From Lineus longissimus (Eukaryota > Nemertea > Pilidiophora > Heteronemertea > Lineidae), in NCBI RefSeq assembly GCF_910592395.1, contig NC_088323.1, positions 15,361,501 to 15,425,500 of the forward strand: a stretch of 64,000 nucleotides of DNA. The letters are read 5' to 3'. Below are positions 24,201-34,646 of the stretch, one piece after another. Both the position numbers and the translations under genes were made by a program. Position 1 is the stretch's first letter. Each line of letters starts with the position of its first letter. Below the pieces are notes generated by a model, which did no database searches, was not told the origin of the DNA, and worked only from the letters and a program-made list of their open reading frames with translations.

Positions 24201-27200
24201 TGTCGTACTATTATGACATTCGGCAGGTCTCGCTAGCCGGGCGAACGACGACCAACGGAACTGTTATATTTGGTAGGAAAAGTAATCGGAGAAATGTTAA
24301 ATATTCGTCGATCAAATGCATTTACATGACGCAAACTTCGCCGTTTGTACCTCTTCGTTTGGTTCGCGAAACCTGCCTAATGTCTTTCCGTGACCACAGC
24401 TCAGTACGCATACACATGTATGTATGCTAGGCCAATCCCACATTTTTGACAATACCAGTTAATTGATCCTTTGACAGAACAAAAGACTCTCGTTAGCTCA
24501 TGAAACGTAATGTTCAAGTGAACGCTAAGCCTTGTAGCGGGGTATAGTGCCCGGATGGTGCTATGACGCGAAATGTATTGTCTTCGGTCATGATCGGTCG
24601 CGGTTGATTTGAACGCCAGTCAGTTGGAGTGTGAACTGCGTAGAAGATCGCCGGAACACTTTCTCCGATTTTAAACATAAAATGCCTTCGATATTTCGGT
24701 AATCAAGTCAAAACTGCTGCAGCAGAAGGTAGGGCGAGGTATCTATGCTTCGTATTGGTCTTGATTGGTTTTAATAGGTTTTTATTTTAGTAAAAGTCGT
24801 GCAGTCGGGCAGAGAATGAACTGCGCAGTAAGAAACTCCAGTCGCAAGCGAGACAAAGGCTTACTACACGGATCATGTGCATCGTTGTATTTCATGTACA
24901 TGCTCGCTGGCGATATCAATTGCCATCTCTAATCAATTACCATTTTCCCTCACAAATTATCGACCCAAGTCTTGGTCACAGAGACAAAATCTACGATGAT
25001 GTTGATGGTCTCGGAGTGCTGATATAAATTTCCCGGTGTTATTTTTGATAAGGCGGGACTTGTTTATTTTTGTGATTGATGTGTCTTGCGACCGTTGTAC
25101 CTTGTATGTCATATCATTTTAGAATAATGTATTTCAAATCTAAACAATTATTCACTTGGCTCCACGATCCCGACTGCGGTGTAGCACCCGACTATAACTG
25201 GCATGAATAGGGAATACGCTGGTTATGGATGTCAGATCGTGGTTCCCTGACTTTTGCAAGCAATTCCACTGGGCGTATCCCACGCGGCGACACCGAGGAC
25301 CGCTGGCTGATCTATGTTCGTAGTAGGGTGTCAAAGTCGGAGAGACGAAGAGCCACTCGTCTCTTGTAGGGGGTTCATTGGAAGTGTTTGCATTTGTTAG
25401 CCTATAAAGTTAAACACAAGATTTTAATCCTTGTCTTGGGTGTCTTTGAGAGAACTGATCACACACAATTCCCAACCTACTCGTCAGCTAGCTGACAGAT
25501 TATTTGGGTCGAACATGTTGCTGAGATGTTTTTGAAGAGATACTTGTGGCTGTTGGAAAGACTTCTTGTTTAAACAGTTCCATCTGCCCCCTCTAAGGCG
25601 TACGATGGTAACTAATAACTTGATTGCGGAAAGACGCTGAGGTGGTTGGAGATGCTTCTAGTCTAAAGTTTGTCATAGGGCCTCCTCCGATTTAAGGGCA
25701 TAAGGACCTAGCATGAGTATGCTACTTGGTGTCCTGCAGATTTTGGGAGCCCATCAGCGGGCACCGTGCATTACTGGCTGGAATCAAGTACTCAACATCA
25801 AAATTCACATTGTGATTGTCTAACCGGAGGATTAGCCTTTTTCAGATTATTGAAAGGAAATATTGATCTTGACTCTGTCCTCAACCTTTATTTGTCTCGT
25901 CATTTCAGCGGTGATGTACCATGAGGCCGGCCTATGAGATGTGGTAGCCAGAATGGTTGGTGTCAGTCTGCACAAGGACGAGGACGCAGTGCTAAGTTTG
26001 CACCGGTAAGAATACGTCGAGATTGCGTGCAAAGTTTTCATACTTAGATACCCACTTCATTTGAATGAGAAATATAGTGGAGATCCAATTGCATACCCCA
26101 ATGCAAGCAAAAGTAACTTCCAAATGATGCACTGTGTAACGTAATGATGGACTCTGATCCAATGTGCAATCATGCCGGTGTAACATCTGTGGTTGTTCCC
26201 CATGTTTCAGTGTTTCCAAACAATAGGCAGCTCGAGAGACCACGACTTTTCAATAGGGGGGATACACAGAAATACTCGTCAGTCTATTTTTGAGCGTTCC
26301 CAAACAATGAGGGGAAACACTCAAAAACATTACACAGGCACGCATCAAACTAGATGGATGCTGGTCTTGAAGGCAAACAGATGGCAAATGAAGATTGCAC
26401 CATAGTTTTTATCATCCTTAATCTGTCAGTGTGCTCCTGGGCAACCCCCCCCCCCCCTGCAAAACAAAAACTTATATATTTAACTTTGTCTTCAGATAGA
26501 ATGACCAATTGCATTCCCCGCGACTGACTCGCGGCATCATTCCATCGATGTAACAAGTCCCCTGTCCTACTTCTCCAACCCACGGGACGAGGCCGCCATG
26601 GAGACGAAAGTTAACTGTGGATCAAGGGCACTCATATATCAGGATGAATAAGTGTAACAGTTTTAAATGCCCTAGGATAGAGTGTTCCGGGAAAGAATGA
26701 TTGATTTGCGCTTGAAGGTCAAGAGTCTCAGTAGACCCATACCTTAGCCTGACAACAATGAATTAGGAAGGACACTTTTTCCAGATGAACATTCAAAAAT
26801 GCTACACCGGTACGAGAGCCTGCTGTCACCGGAGTTTGAGCCTGCTGAACAATCTTTTGTAGAACATCTCTCAATAATGTTTGTATTTCGACAGATCAAG
26901 ACACCATTGTGTCAGTAAGATGAACATATGAATTTGACCTGAACATATCATATAAAGAATGAAAAGTTTCACAAATAGGTTGTTGTTTATACATTTTATC
27001 ATAAGGCCCCGTTCATGATCCATGACAACATTTGACAATGGAGACAATTTTCATTTGAGATTGAACATCCTCGTCGACCATTGCGACATTTACGGTCGGG
27101 TTCACATACGATTCACATTGTCACGATGTCGTGTTTCTCATGTCTAATATCATCGTACAAGGTGGCGCATTATCGCCCACTGCTGGGACTTTGTCTTGGC

Positions 27201-30200
27201 ACGATCTTCACTTTGGAATAAACTGATCAGTTCAAGGCAGCCTAACATGTCATATGAGTTGTCTGTCCCATTCATAAACTACACAAACTTGATCTTTATT
27301 ATGCACTCAGCGTAGCAGATTAAATCCAATACTTGAATAAATTTCAATAAATTTCGTGTTTGAAAAGTGATGAAAATCTGTGATGTACGTTGTCCTTACG
27401 TATAATGAACGCCCCGAATAGGTGGCCACAGTGTGTAGCCACTTTTGGCCAATCACGAGGCAGACCCAGAAATGCGCTGTTCGAGTGGGTGGGCGGCAGC
27501 CTGACGTGTCACGTGTCACGAGCCTGTTCGTTGATTGGCTTCAGCTTCAAAACATAACGCGCCGAGAGAAGTCAAAAGTGAGATCGACGTGAATCGCACG
27601 TAGTCGCTCTTGTGCAGGTGTCAAGTTCATCCTTGATTAAATGACACGTGACAAGTTTGATTACATTCAAATATCTTTCAAACTAATTAATATTCATATT
27701 CATCAATACTGCGACCAGAAATAAATTGGTGAAATTATTTTCCTGGAAGCAAAATGGCGTTCTCTGCGGTTGAGAAGGTTGAGATCCACTTAAGTCTTTT
27801 CTTTTTACCTATCAAATAATCTCAAAGTGTTTCAGTGTGTGTCAACAAGCAGAGCAATCAACCTCAAGCTTTACATGATGTTGATATTGATTTCAAATAT
27901 TGACTGAGTTGTGTCAGTGACGATCGGTTACAGAGAATATTCAAACAGACCTCAAAAGGATTGGCGACAACTCCTTGTTTGAAATGTGGGGCTTCAGTTA
28001 TGAAAACACTGGAGATTATACAGCGGTGAAGCGGTCCATGTCCCCCTATCGGTAAAAGTGGCGTTAAAGGTGTCCTCATGAATATCCCGAGTACAGGTCC
28101 ACCATAGAACCAACTTTTTTATGCCTCAGTCGCCCAAGTTAGAGTGAACTTGTCTCTTCATTCTGGTTGTGATTTGTCCTCGAAAGACCATATGTTTCGT
28201 AGTGGTAGATGTTAACAAGATTTGCCCTGATGACCTTTTGATATAAGATAATAGACCATGGAGATTGAGGCCGAGGTGCGAGGGGTCATTGTTGAAAGAC
28301 AATAGACAGTGTATTGGGCAAAGACTGGTGTCTTTCAACTGCCTGCTATGGGACGGAATAACGCACCAGAACGATCAACGCGCATACATGCAACATGTCT
28401 TGACTGAATGCAAGAGGGTTAACTGGTACATGTATATATAATATTCTGTCATTGGCAGTCTCCTCTCTGTCGCCGTGTCGCCCTGACAAATGAGCAGCCA
28501 GGTCCGCAGCCAGGGTCGAGCCTGACTTGATGGCAGTCACACCGGCTCTCACATCGTGTGGGCAAGACGGCAGTGTAGCCAGGTTCTGGTCAATTCAAAC
28601 GACAATCTTTCCTCCCACGCTCTCCTGCCGTGGACCAGCAGTACTACATGGAACGTATACAAGACGTACCCATGGGAGCAATGCTGCAAGAAACTGACGG
28701 GTATATAAACAACTTGATAGGTATAGTTAAGATAAACCGCATGATTAAACCAGGTTCTTGCTTTGACTTGATGAATGACGGATCTGCGGGAGCTGGTTCA
28801 GGGGTTCCAGCTGTAAATCGTCCCCCGCCCTAAAAACGGGCGATATTTTAAATTTTACGCAAATGCCTAGTTCCAATTTCTTAGCTTAGATGGCGGTACC
28901 TGACAGTTACGAAGACTTGTAAAGATATGACACATATGGATTTACCGTGGCTCTATGTTGTTTATCTGCTGAGGAGAACCACGTTCTTCAGAAATGACTT
29001 TTGCCAATGAGACAGTAGACCGGCCTGGCCCTTCCCTCTAATGGATGTTCCTTTTCGCTACTTGGTGCGCCTTGTCCCCAATTCTGTCAGGTTCTACATG
29101 GTGCCCCATGTCTTCTGGATGTGCCCTCCCCCTTCATAGCGCACCATGGCAGTGTTGCTACATAGTGTACCAAGTCCATAACCCTTTACTAGGCGTACTC
29201 TGTCTGAAATTTTTGCGAAATTTTGCTTGCTTTCAAAGTCCATTTTAGGCTACTTTTACCGAATGACAACCTTTAATTTGGATGAATTAATAAACTTCAC
29301 AAAAATTCCCTTCCAGCGGCCATGTTTTTTGCTGTTGACGTTTTGAGAGGTGTTCAGAAAATTTGTGATATTTCTTTAACTATTAAAATTATCGATTGTT
29401 TGTTGACATATTCATAATCTTTGTATCACCATTCACATAATAAACTTAATCTTTTATTTAAAAAATGTTTTTAAAATATCTTAATCTGCCTTTGAAGTTG
29501 GTCTGTTTTTTCTTATTTAGAATTCTGAGAATTACAGACTTTTATTTCTTCAAAATCAAGGCACTAAAATTTAATTTTTTTTCAAAAATCTCTTCCTGAG
29601 CATATGCGGAAACCGTTCTGGTCTAACATCACTTTAGATTTCATGAAAATCTCCACTAATAAAAAAGTGAGAGCCAAAAAACGAGGTCTGTAAAGTCTTT
29701 GGTCTGTAGAATAGACCCTGCCTTGATTATGATTTGAATTCGAGGACAGTAACATAGCTTAATGGCGGCCAACCAAAGGCCACATGGTGGAGGACGATGG
29801 CAGTTGAGCTGAGCGAGATGCGGCATGCTGGGGATGAGCTACCCAAGCCTAAAGCAGCGAACGACAGGAGGAAGTGAAGAGGTTGCGCTGTCGCCTGATG
29901 TCCGGCACAAAGGATGGGGTGCCATCCGTGAGTAATAGCCATAGCCTCATAGTGCAAAATGGCAAGTGAAATGAGTGTTTACCAATAAACAGCAAATATC
30001 ACAACCTGTCCAGACGCAAGACGGATGTGTCTTAGATGGCTGAGAATTCGAGAAAACACCTACGTGCAAAGTATGGCCCTGGAGTCCGACGTGGCCTTGT
30101 TGAGTTCTAGGTGGGCCTTGGCTTGTTTCGCTTGCGTCTTCCAACACTTCACTCTCTCTATTCCACTCCTGGGGTCGAGAATACAAGGCTCGACTTTCTC

Positions 30201-33200
30201 CCTGTAAACTGTGGAAGAGAAAAGCAGATTGCCATATACCATAATCTTGTGAATACAATGTACTTTCATCTATCGAGGCATCGTACGTATTTCAATAAGT
30301 TATGAATCAGTCACTGGAAAAACCAACTCACAAGGGCAAATCCTACGTTTCGCCAGTTTCCACACTGGCATCATCAGGTCAAACTGCACTGTTCGACGGA
30401 ATTCTCGTAGAATCTCGTGATAAGACTGGAGGGATGTTCTTGACGGTTCTGTCCCAGGCATGTGATAGGTTGAAAAGTAGTCCTCCGTGGCGGTGGAGGG
30501 AAGGGACTCCAGTCTCTAGTAGATGGCTTCCTTGGACACTCTCTAAAACCAACGTTCCATGTAAGTTAGTTTTTCCAGTGACTGATTCATAACTGATTGA
30601 AATATATACCATAATCTACACCGATTCACCAGTCATTCGGCCAGTGAGTCATGTTACTGTCTTCCCATTTAAGTCTTGATAAGATGCAAAAAACTTGGTG
30701 GTCAAGATGCTGTCTTTTTCATGAAATGCCCAGAAGCAGAGTACTACAGGCAGTTGCCCAATGCTCATTGATATCTTCGAGACGAATTAGCAGGCCTGCG
30801 ACTGTTACAGGATGATGCATCATGATGAGGAGCTAAAGAATTAGAATCAACCAAGAAGATCGTTATAAGGACACTGACTGGAAAGATTCGTTCGCAAGGA
30901 TCTTTTAATTCACGGAGTGGCTTTACACTCCGGACGCAGTGGACTGGCCTCGTCCATTCCCTATGAAAGAATTACACCCAGGATGACAAATGAACAGCCT
31001 CAGGAGATTAAAGTAGCTTGGGAGTTGACTGGACCTGGTAACCTCGTCCCTCCAGCTAGTTCTGTCCCAGAGACGAGGTTTGCAGGACATACAGAACTTT
31101 TAAAACAGAGTATCAATTTGAGCCCTACCTCGATGCATTAAAAAATCGTGGGGTCTTTTCCAAAATGGCTAAGTTTCGCCTTAGCAATCACAACCTACTC
31201 ATCGAAAAAAGGTAGACATTTTGGTACTCAGTTGGAAAAGCGTCTGTGTCCATTTGGGTGTGACGAAGTAGAAGACGAATTTCATTTTTTTGCTAGATGT
31301 CCTTCTATTCAAAAACTAAGAGATGAGTATTTTAAGAATATTGCTTTTTGTAAAGATAGTCACTTGTTCTCCAATTCGGATTTTATTTCCACATTGAGCA
31401 ACACTGATCACGACATCATCATCAAGACTGCTATTTTTATCTCCAGGGCTTTTTACGAAAGGCAAGCAGCTCTTCAGGAGCAATGACAATATAGTTTTAC
31501 CAATATGACTTATGATATGTTTTAATGTAATGTCTTTTATTGTGTAATATTCATGCATATATATGCCATACTGTCTGTACTTGTGATAGTTGTGCAAATA
31601 AATAATTTGAATTTGAAAATTTGAATTTGCTGATATAAGGGGCAACGTGCATGGCCACTTACTGTCTATATTGTGACAGGTGTAAATCATGGCCTTTTTA
31701 TATCCCTCTAGGTGAATGAGTCTGAGATGCGGTGACTCCACTTCTTGACGGCAGTAACGGATCGCCACCTTCATGCACTCCATGGCACCGGGAATGTTGG
31801 CCGAGCTGAAGAAACAACAACAAGAGATGTTAGATACGCTAATAAAGCTGCGCTTACACCACGAAATATTGGTGGACCAATTGCACGTACACCACCACAT
31901 TGCCGCGACAAATTGGTTCGGCAATCCATTGCCGATACAAATTGCCGGGCGAATTTGTCCCACCAAGCTTGATGGTCCAAATTCGCCCGGCTTGTTAAAA
32001 GCTCGGCTTTGTCGTGGTGTACGCGCAAATGGATCGGCAATTAGCTAGTTAGATGGTTCGGCTCCAGGCGGCGTTTTCGAATTTATTGTTTGCGCGCCAT
32101 CTGTAGCCGGATTTTATAACTAGCTGCAGCGCTGGTGTAAGCGCTTGGTGGATTTTCGATGGTGCGGCATTGGTTCGCGAACCAAGATTGGTGGTCCATT
32201 TTCAGGTGGTGTACGTGCGGAGTCAATAATGCACTAATTCCAGATTTTCTTGATTGCGTCATCTGCTGTTAGCATAAACAACGGCGGGTATTAAAAAATG
32301 GCAATCTAATGTAATGACCACCTTTGCACCTCTTGTAAGAACATATTGCCAAGTCACAGGACTCTATTGTGTTAAGAGACAAGCGAGACCCTTGAAACAA
32401 CCTCTCTTCAATCTGTGTATTAATATAGTTAAGCTGGTTGGTTACTGCATAGATTGCCCGATTCCTTAAAATTATGCTTTCCATTGGAGACTGAATTAGG
32501 TGTGTGACCTTGCCGATTCAAGCTCTGCTCTGCGGCCGAACTGAGCGAACACTGATATGCTTATTTTGTGGTGATAATCATTGAGTTGAAGAATGACCCC
32601 TCTAACTTCTCTCTGTATTCATACACCTGTTTAGCTTCTCTGTCAATATTAACTCTAACAGTAACCACAGGTTTGCCAAACTCCTTTACTACTTCAATTC
32701 CTTCCACTTTCTTTATGCCATCAAGCTCCCAGGTCTCAAAGGCAAGCTTCTTATCTACACCTTTAGGGATTAGTAGTGGAAGAGGAGGTTGTACTTGTAC
32801 CCCTAACTTACTCATCTGTTTATCTAAATGCCCCTTAGTCTTCCTGTGGGCTGCCATATTGCTGTATGAGACGTATTTATCACGAGAAGGACAGTGTACC
32901 TTTTGGTTTCTATCACTCATATTATCAGTCATTATTTTGATCAAAAAGATTTATTAAATTTCACTCATTCCAGTTATGGCATTCCAGTTATGTTACTTCT
33001 TACAGTCTAGTCTGTACAGTCTGTAAAGGTTGTAGTAATAGGATAATGGGTGCTAGATTATTCGGTTTTTGTATTGGGATTAAGGCAACTTTAATGGGAA
33101 AACACTTGTGTTTTCCCCCTTGATTCTGGTCCTTTCCCTACACAGAATCGTAGATATTCGTAGATCGCATTATCCTATTACATCTACTTTCTAGCTCTAA

Positions 33201-34646
33201 TAGAAACGAAAGGTGCCACCTATCGGTGATTTAGTGAACTTTGACCTCTGTGACCTTGAAAAGTTGGTCAAATCAAAAACCCGGGTGATATGTCATTTAA
33301 CCTCATTAGATACACCCACCATAAAAATTTCAGCACTCTACGTACAACCATTAGCTTCAAAAAGGCAAAAAACAATTTCCAAGATGGCCGCCTGGAGGCC
33401 AGAAAGTAGGTCATATCGCAAAAAAGAAAAATATGTCTGGGCATATTGCCCAGAACTACCATCACTCCAAGTTTTAGCCATCTAGCCCTAGCGGTGACGA
33501 AACGTGCTACGCTAACGGACGACGACGGACGCCGACGGATGACGACGGACGACGGACGCCACCATATCGTATAAGCTCCCCAGAGGTTGGCTAAAAACTA
33601 TCCATTGATCCGTGTACATGTATGGATCGTTTTCGTTTTCGCTGTTACCTCATTTGAAAGACTCTGCTGTTACTAAGATAAACAGTTTCTTATCATAGTC
33701 ACTGGCAACGCAGAACTGATCGACTATCAAAAATCACCAGCTTCGCTTATGACGCAATGTGACCATGTGCTTGATCACATAATCACTTATTGTCATGCGC
33801 CAATAGTACTAAGGGATCAAATCTACTGCTAACGTACCTGCAAATAGGTTCTATTACTGAGGAATTGTTGCTGCCAAATAGACGCCTCATCCGAAGGTCA
33901 TTAAGGCTCATGCCGACGTCACCCAGGCATCTTTTGGCGTCCGACTCGGTCGGGCAGTTGGAGACCACGCCCACGAAACTACAAACTGAAAGGGAGAAGA
34001 AATAAAAATGGCTATTATTATCAGTAACGGGCGAATCGGTCTGTCCCGTCCCTTCATACGCCATGAAGGCAGTGAGACATGCAATTGCATACTCCGGCGC
34101 AGTGGCCTTTTTAATAATAATGTGGTGAGGCGATCCCATGCTAAAATATGATGTCTTCTTTGGAGAATGTGAGACAGGGTACACTGTTTCTGCATTCCAT
34201 AGTCCTTGTTTTTCCTATGATGACGCCCTGCCGTAGCGACCAGCGGTGTCGGAAAATCTGTCCGTAAAGTGTTCGGGGATAATGGATTTGATATGCACTT
34301 TCAATATCTGAGGTATTAACCCCCCTTGGTCTCTATAGACCATATCTTAATCCGTCACATACAATAGGGTAGGACTCACTTTACAGGGTGACATTTAAAA
34401 CCGTGACCCCAGTACTGTGACCGTCCGCACGAGACCGAAAGCAAGTTGTGACAAACCCGTTATATTGTCGGTTGTCCGTATCAAACTGACTGTTTCTGAA
34501 GACAAATTCCACCCATGCTCCACAAATGTTGATGAACCTGGCGCCGCAGGGCTTGCACTTCATTTACGTATCGGAGTAAACTTACCTGATATAAAAACTG
34601 CGGCAGTGACGATATACCATCGATCGCATACGGGTTGGTTGGCCAT
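21269..34646 (-). CDS. Secreted, Cys-rich, probably GPI-anchored protein of unknown function
   Basis: I do not recognise the family. Five exons on the minus strand keep frame at every GT-AG junction: 34646-34586, 33985-33838, 31805-31663, 30208-30064, 21572-21269, giving 266 aa. Residues 1-29 form a signal peptide (hydrophobic YIVTAAVFISV). The mature part has about 13 cysteines, including KRCLGD, MECMKVAIRYC, EPCILDP, VKCWK, ILCTDHRLIEYC and SSCDRA. A Pro-rich, charged stretch follows. The end is an 18-residue hydrophobic tail (from M249) preceded by small residues YGGSSEAK, the usual layout of a GPI-attachment signal. The protein should therefore sit on the outer cell surface. Codon phase, signal peptide and tail together support a real gene. 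The 8.5-kb intron 4 contains a large inverted repeat, and introns 2 and 3 contain a LINE end and foldback elements. A minus-strand AATAAA lies at 20469-20464. Confidence 0.75.
21886..23482 (+). repeat. Left arm of a large inverted repeat (intron 4 of the GPI-type gene)
   Basis: It is highly similar to the reverse complement of 28458-29735. Shared landmarks are CATATGCTCAGAAAG, AACATGGCCGCTGGAAGGGA, GGCCAGGCCGGTCTACTG and GACGATTTACAGCTGGAACC. This arm has an extra stretch at 22345-22807 not present in the other arm. A third, partial copy is at 8011-8290. Confidence 0.85.
23483..28457. other. Spacer between the inverted-repeat arms (intron 4 of the GPI-type gene)
   Basis: I see no convincing exon. 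A C-run is at 26446-26457. The motif GGACGCAATGGGCCAGCCTC at 24090 belongs to a dispersed motif also at 30928, 43090 and (inverted) 45380. Confidence 0.4.
28458..29735 (-). repeat. Right arm of the large inverted repeat
   Basis: Inverse of 21886-23482. It lacks the 22345-22807 segment but has its own extra segment at about 29040-29210. About 5 kb separates the arms. No transposase frame is visible, so this looks like two oppositely oriented copies of one dispersed non-autonomous element. Confidence 0.85.
30290..30605. mobile_element. Foldback element with ~37-bp terminal inverted repeats (intron 3 of the GPI-type gene)
   Basis: TTTCAATAAGTTATGAATCA, followed by GTCACTGGAAAAACCAAC, at the left is inverted at 30565-30604. 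TACCATAATCT flanks both sides (30236, 30607). The interior holds CTACGTTTCGCCAGTTTCCA followed by CACTGGCATCATCAGG, a motif often seen in retroelement ends. No coding capacity. Confidence 0.65.
31093..31620 (+). mobile_element. 3' end of a non-LTR retrotransposon (5'-truncated LINE)
   Basis: The conceptual frame reads FEPYLDALKNRGVFSKMAKF, RLSNHNLLIEK and then, after a one-base shift in an A-run near 31207, GRHFGTQLEKRLCPFGCDEV and EDEFHFFARCPSIQKLRDEY. This is the zinc-knuckle C-terminal part that follows reverse transcriptase in many LINEs. The 3' end is AT-rich with TTTGAATTTGAAAATTTGAA. It is an inactive fragment and lies within intron 3 of the GPI-type gene on the opposite strand. Confidence 0.75.
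31849..32143. mobile_element. Foldback/MITE with GCGCTTACACCAC-type ends (intron 2 of the GPI-type gene)
   Basis: GCGCTTACACCACG at 31850 is the inverse of GGTGTAAGCGC near 32142. The interior has several self-complementary phrases (AATTTGTCCCACC, CAAATTCGCCCGG). It begins only 44 bp from exon 3 of the GPI-type gene. Confidence 0.6.
32561..32932 (-). CDS. Unidentified 123-aa open frame, possibly transposon- or virus-derived, in intron 2 of the GPI-type gene
   Basis: I do not recognise it. From ATG at 32932 (second ATG at 32920) it runs to TAA at 32561. The N-terminal part reads VHCPSRDKYVSYSNMAAHRK followed by TKGH, like a C2H2 finger in which the second Cys is Arg. A Pro-rich linker (QVQPPLPLLIPKG) and a mixed alpha/beta-like C-terminal part (FGKPVVTVRVNIDREAKQVY) follow. 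Codon use looks coding and no introns are evident. It lies on the same strand as its host gene but is not spliced to its exons. It could be an intronic gene, a captured ORF from a mobile element or virus, or a pseudogene of a finger protein. Confidence 0.4.
   Translation of the reverse strand: MTDNMSDRNQKVHCPSRDKYVSYSNMAAHRKTKGHLDKQMSKLGVQVQPPLPLLIPKGVDKKLAFETWELDGIKKVEGIEVVKEFGKPVVTVRVNIDREAKQVYEYREKLEGSFFNSMIITTK
33205..33605 (-). repeat. Dispersed repeat B, inverted copy (intron 2 of the GPI-type gene)
   Basis: It contains TGACCTCTGTGACCTTGAAA (inverse of the DR3-like motif of repeat B), GGTGCCACCTATCGG and a GACGACGGACGCC-rich tract at 33515-33560 that is the inverse of the GTC tract in the 52-kb copy. 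Confidence 0.7.
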
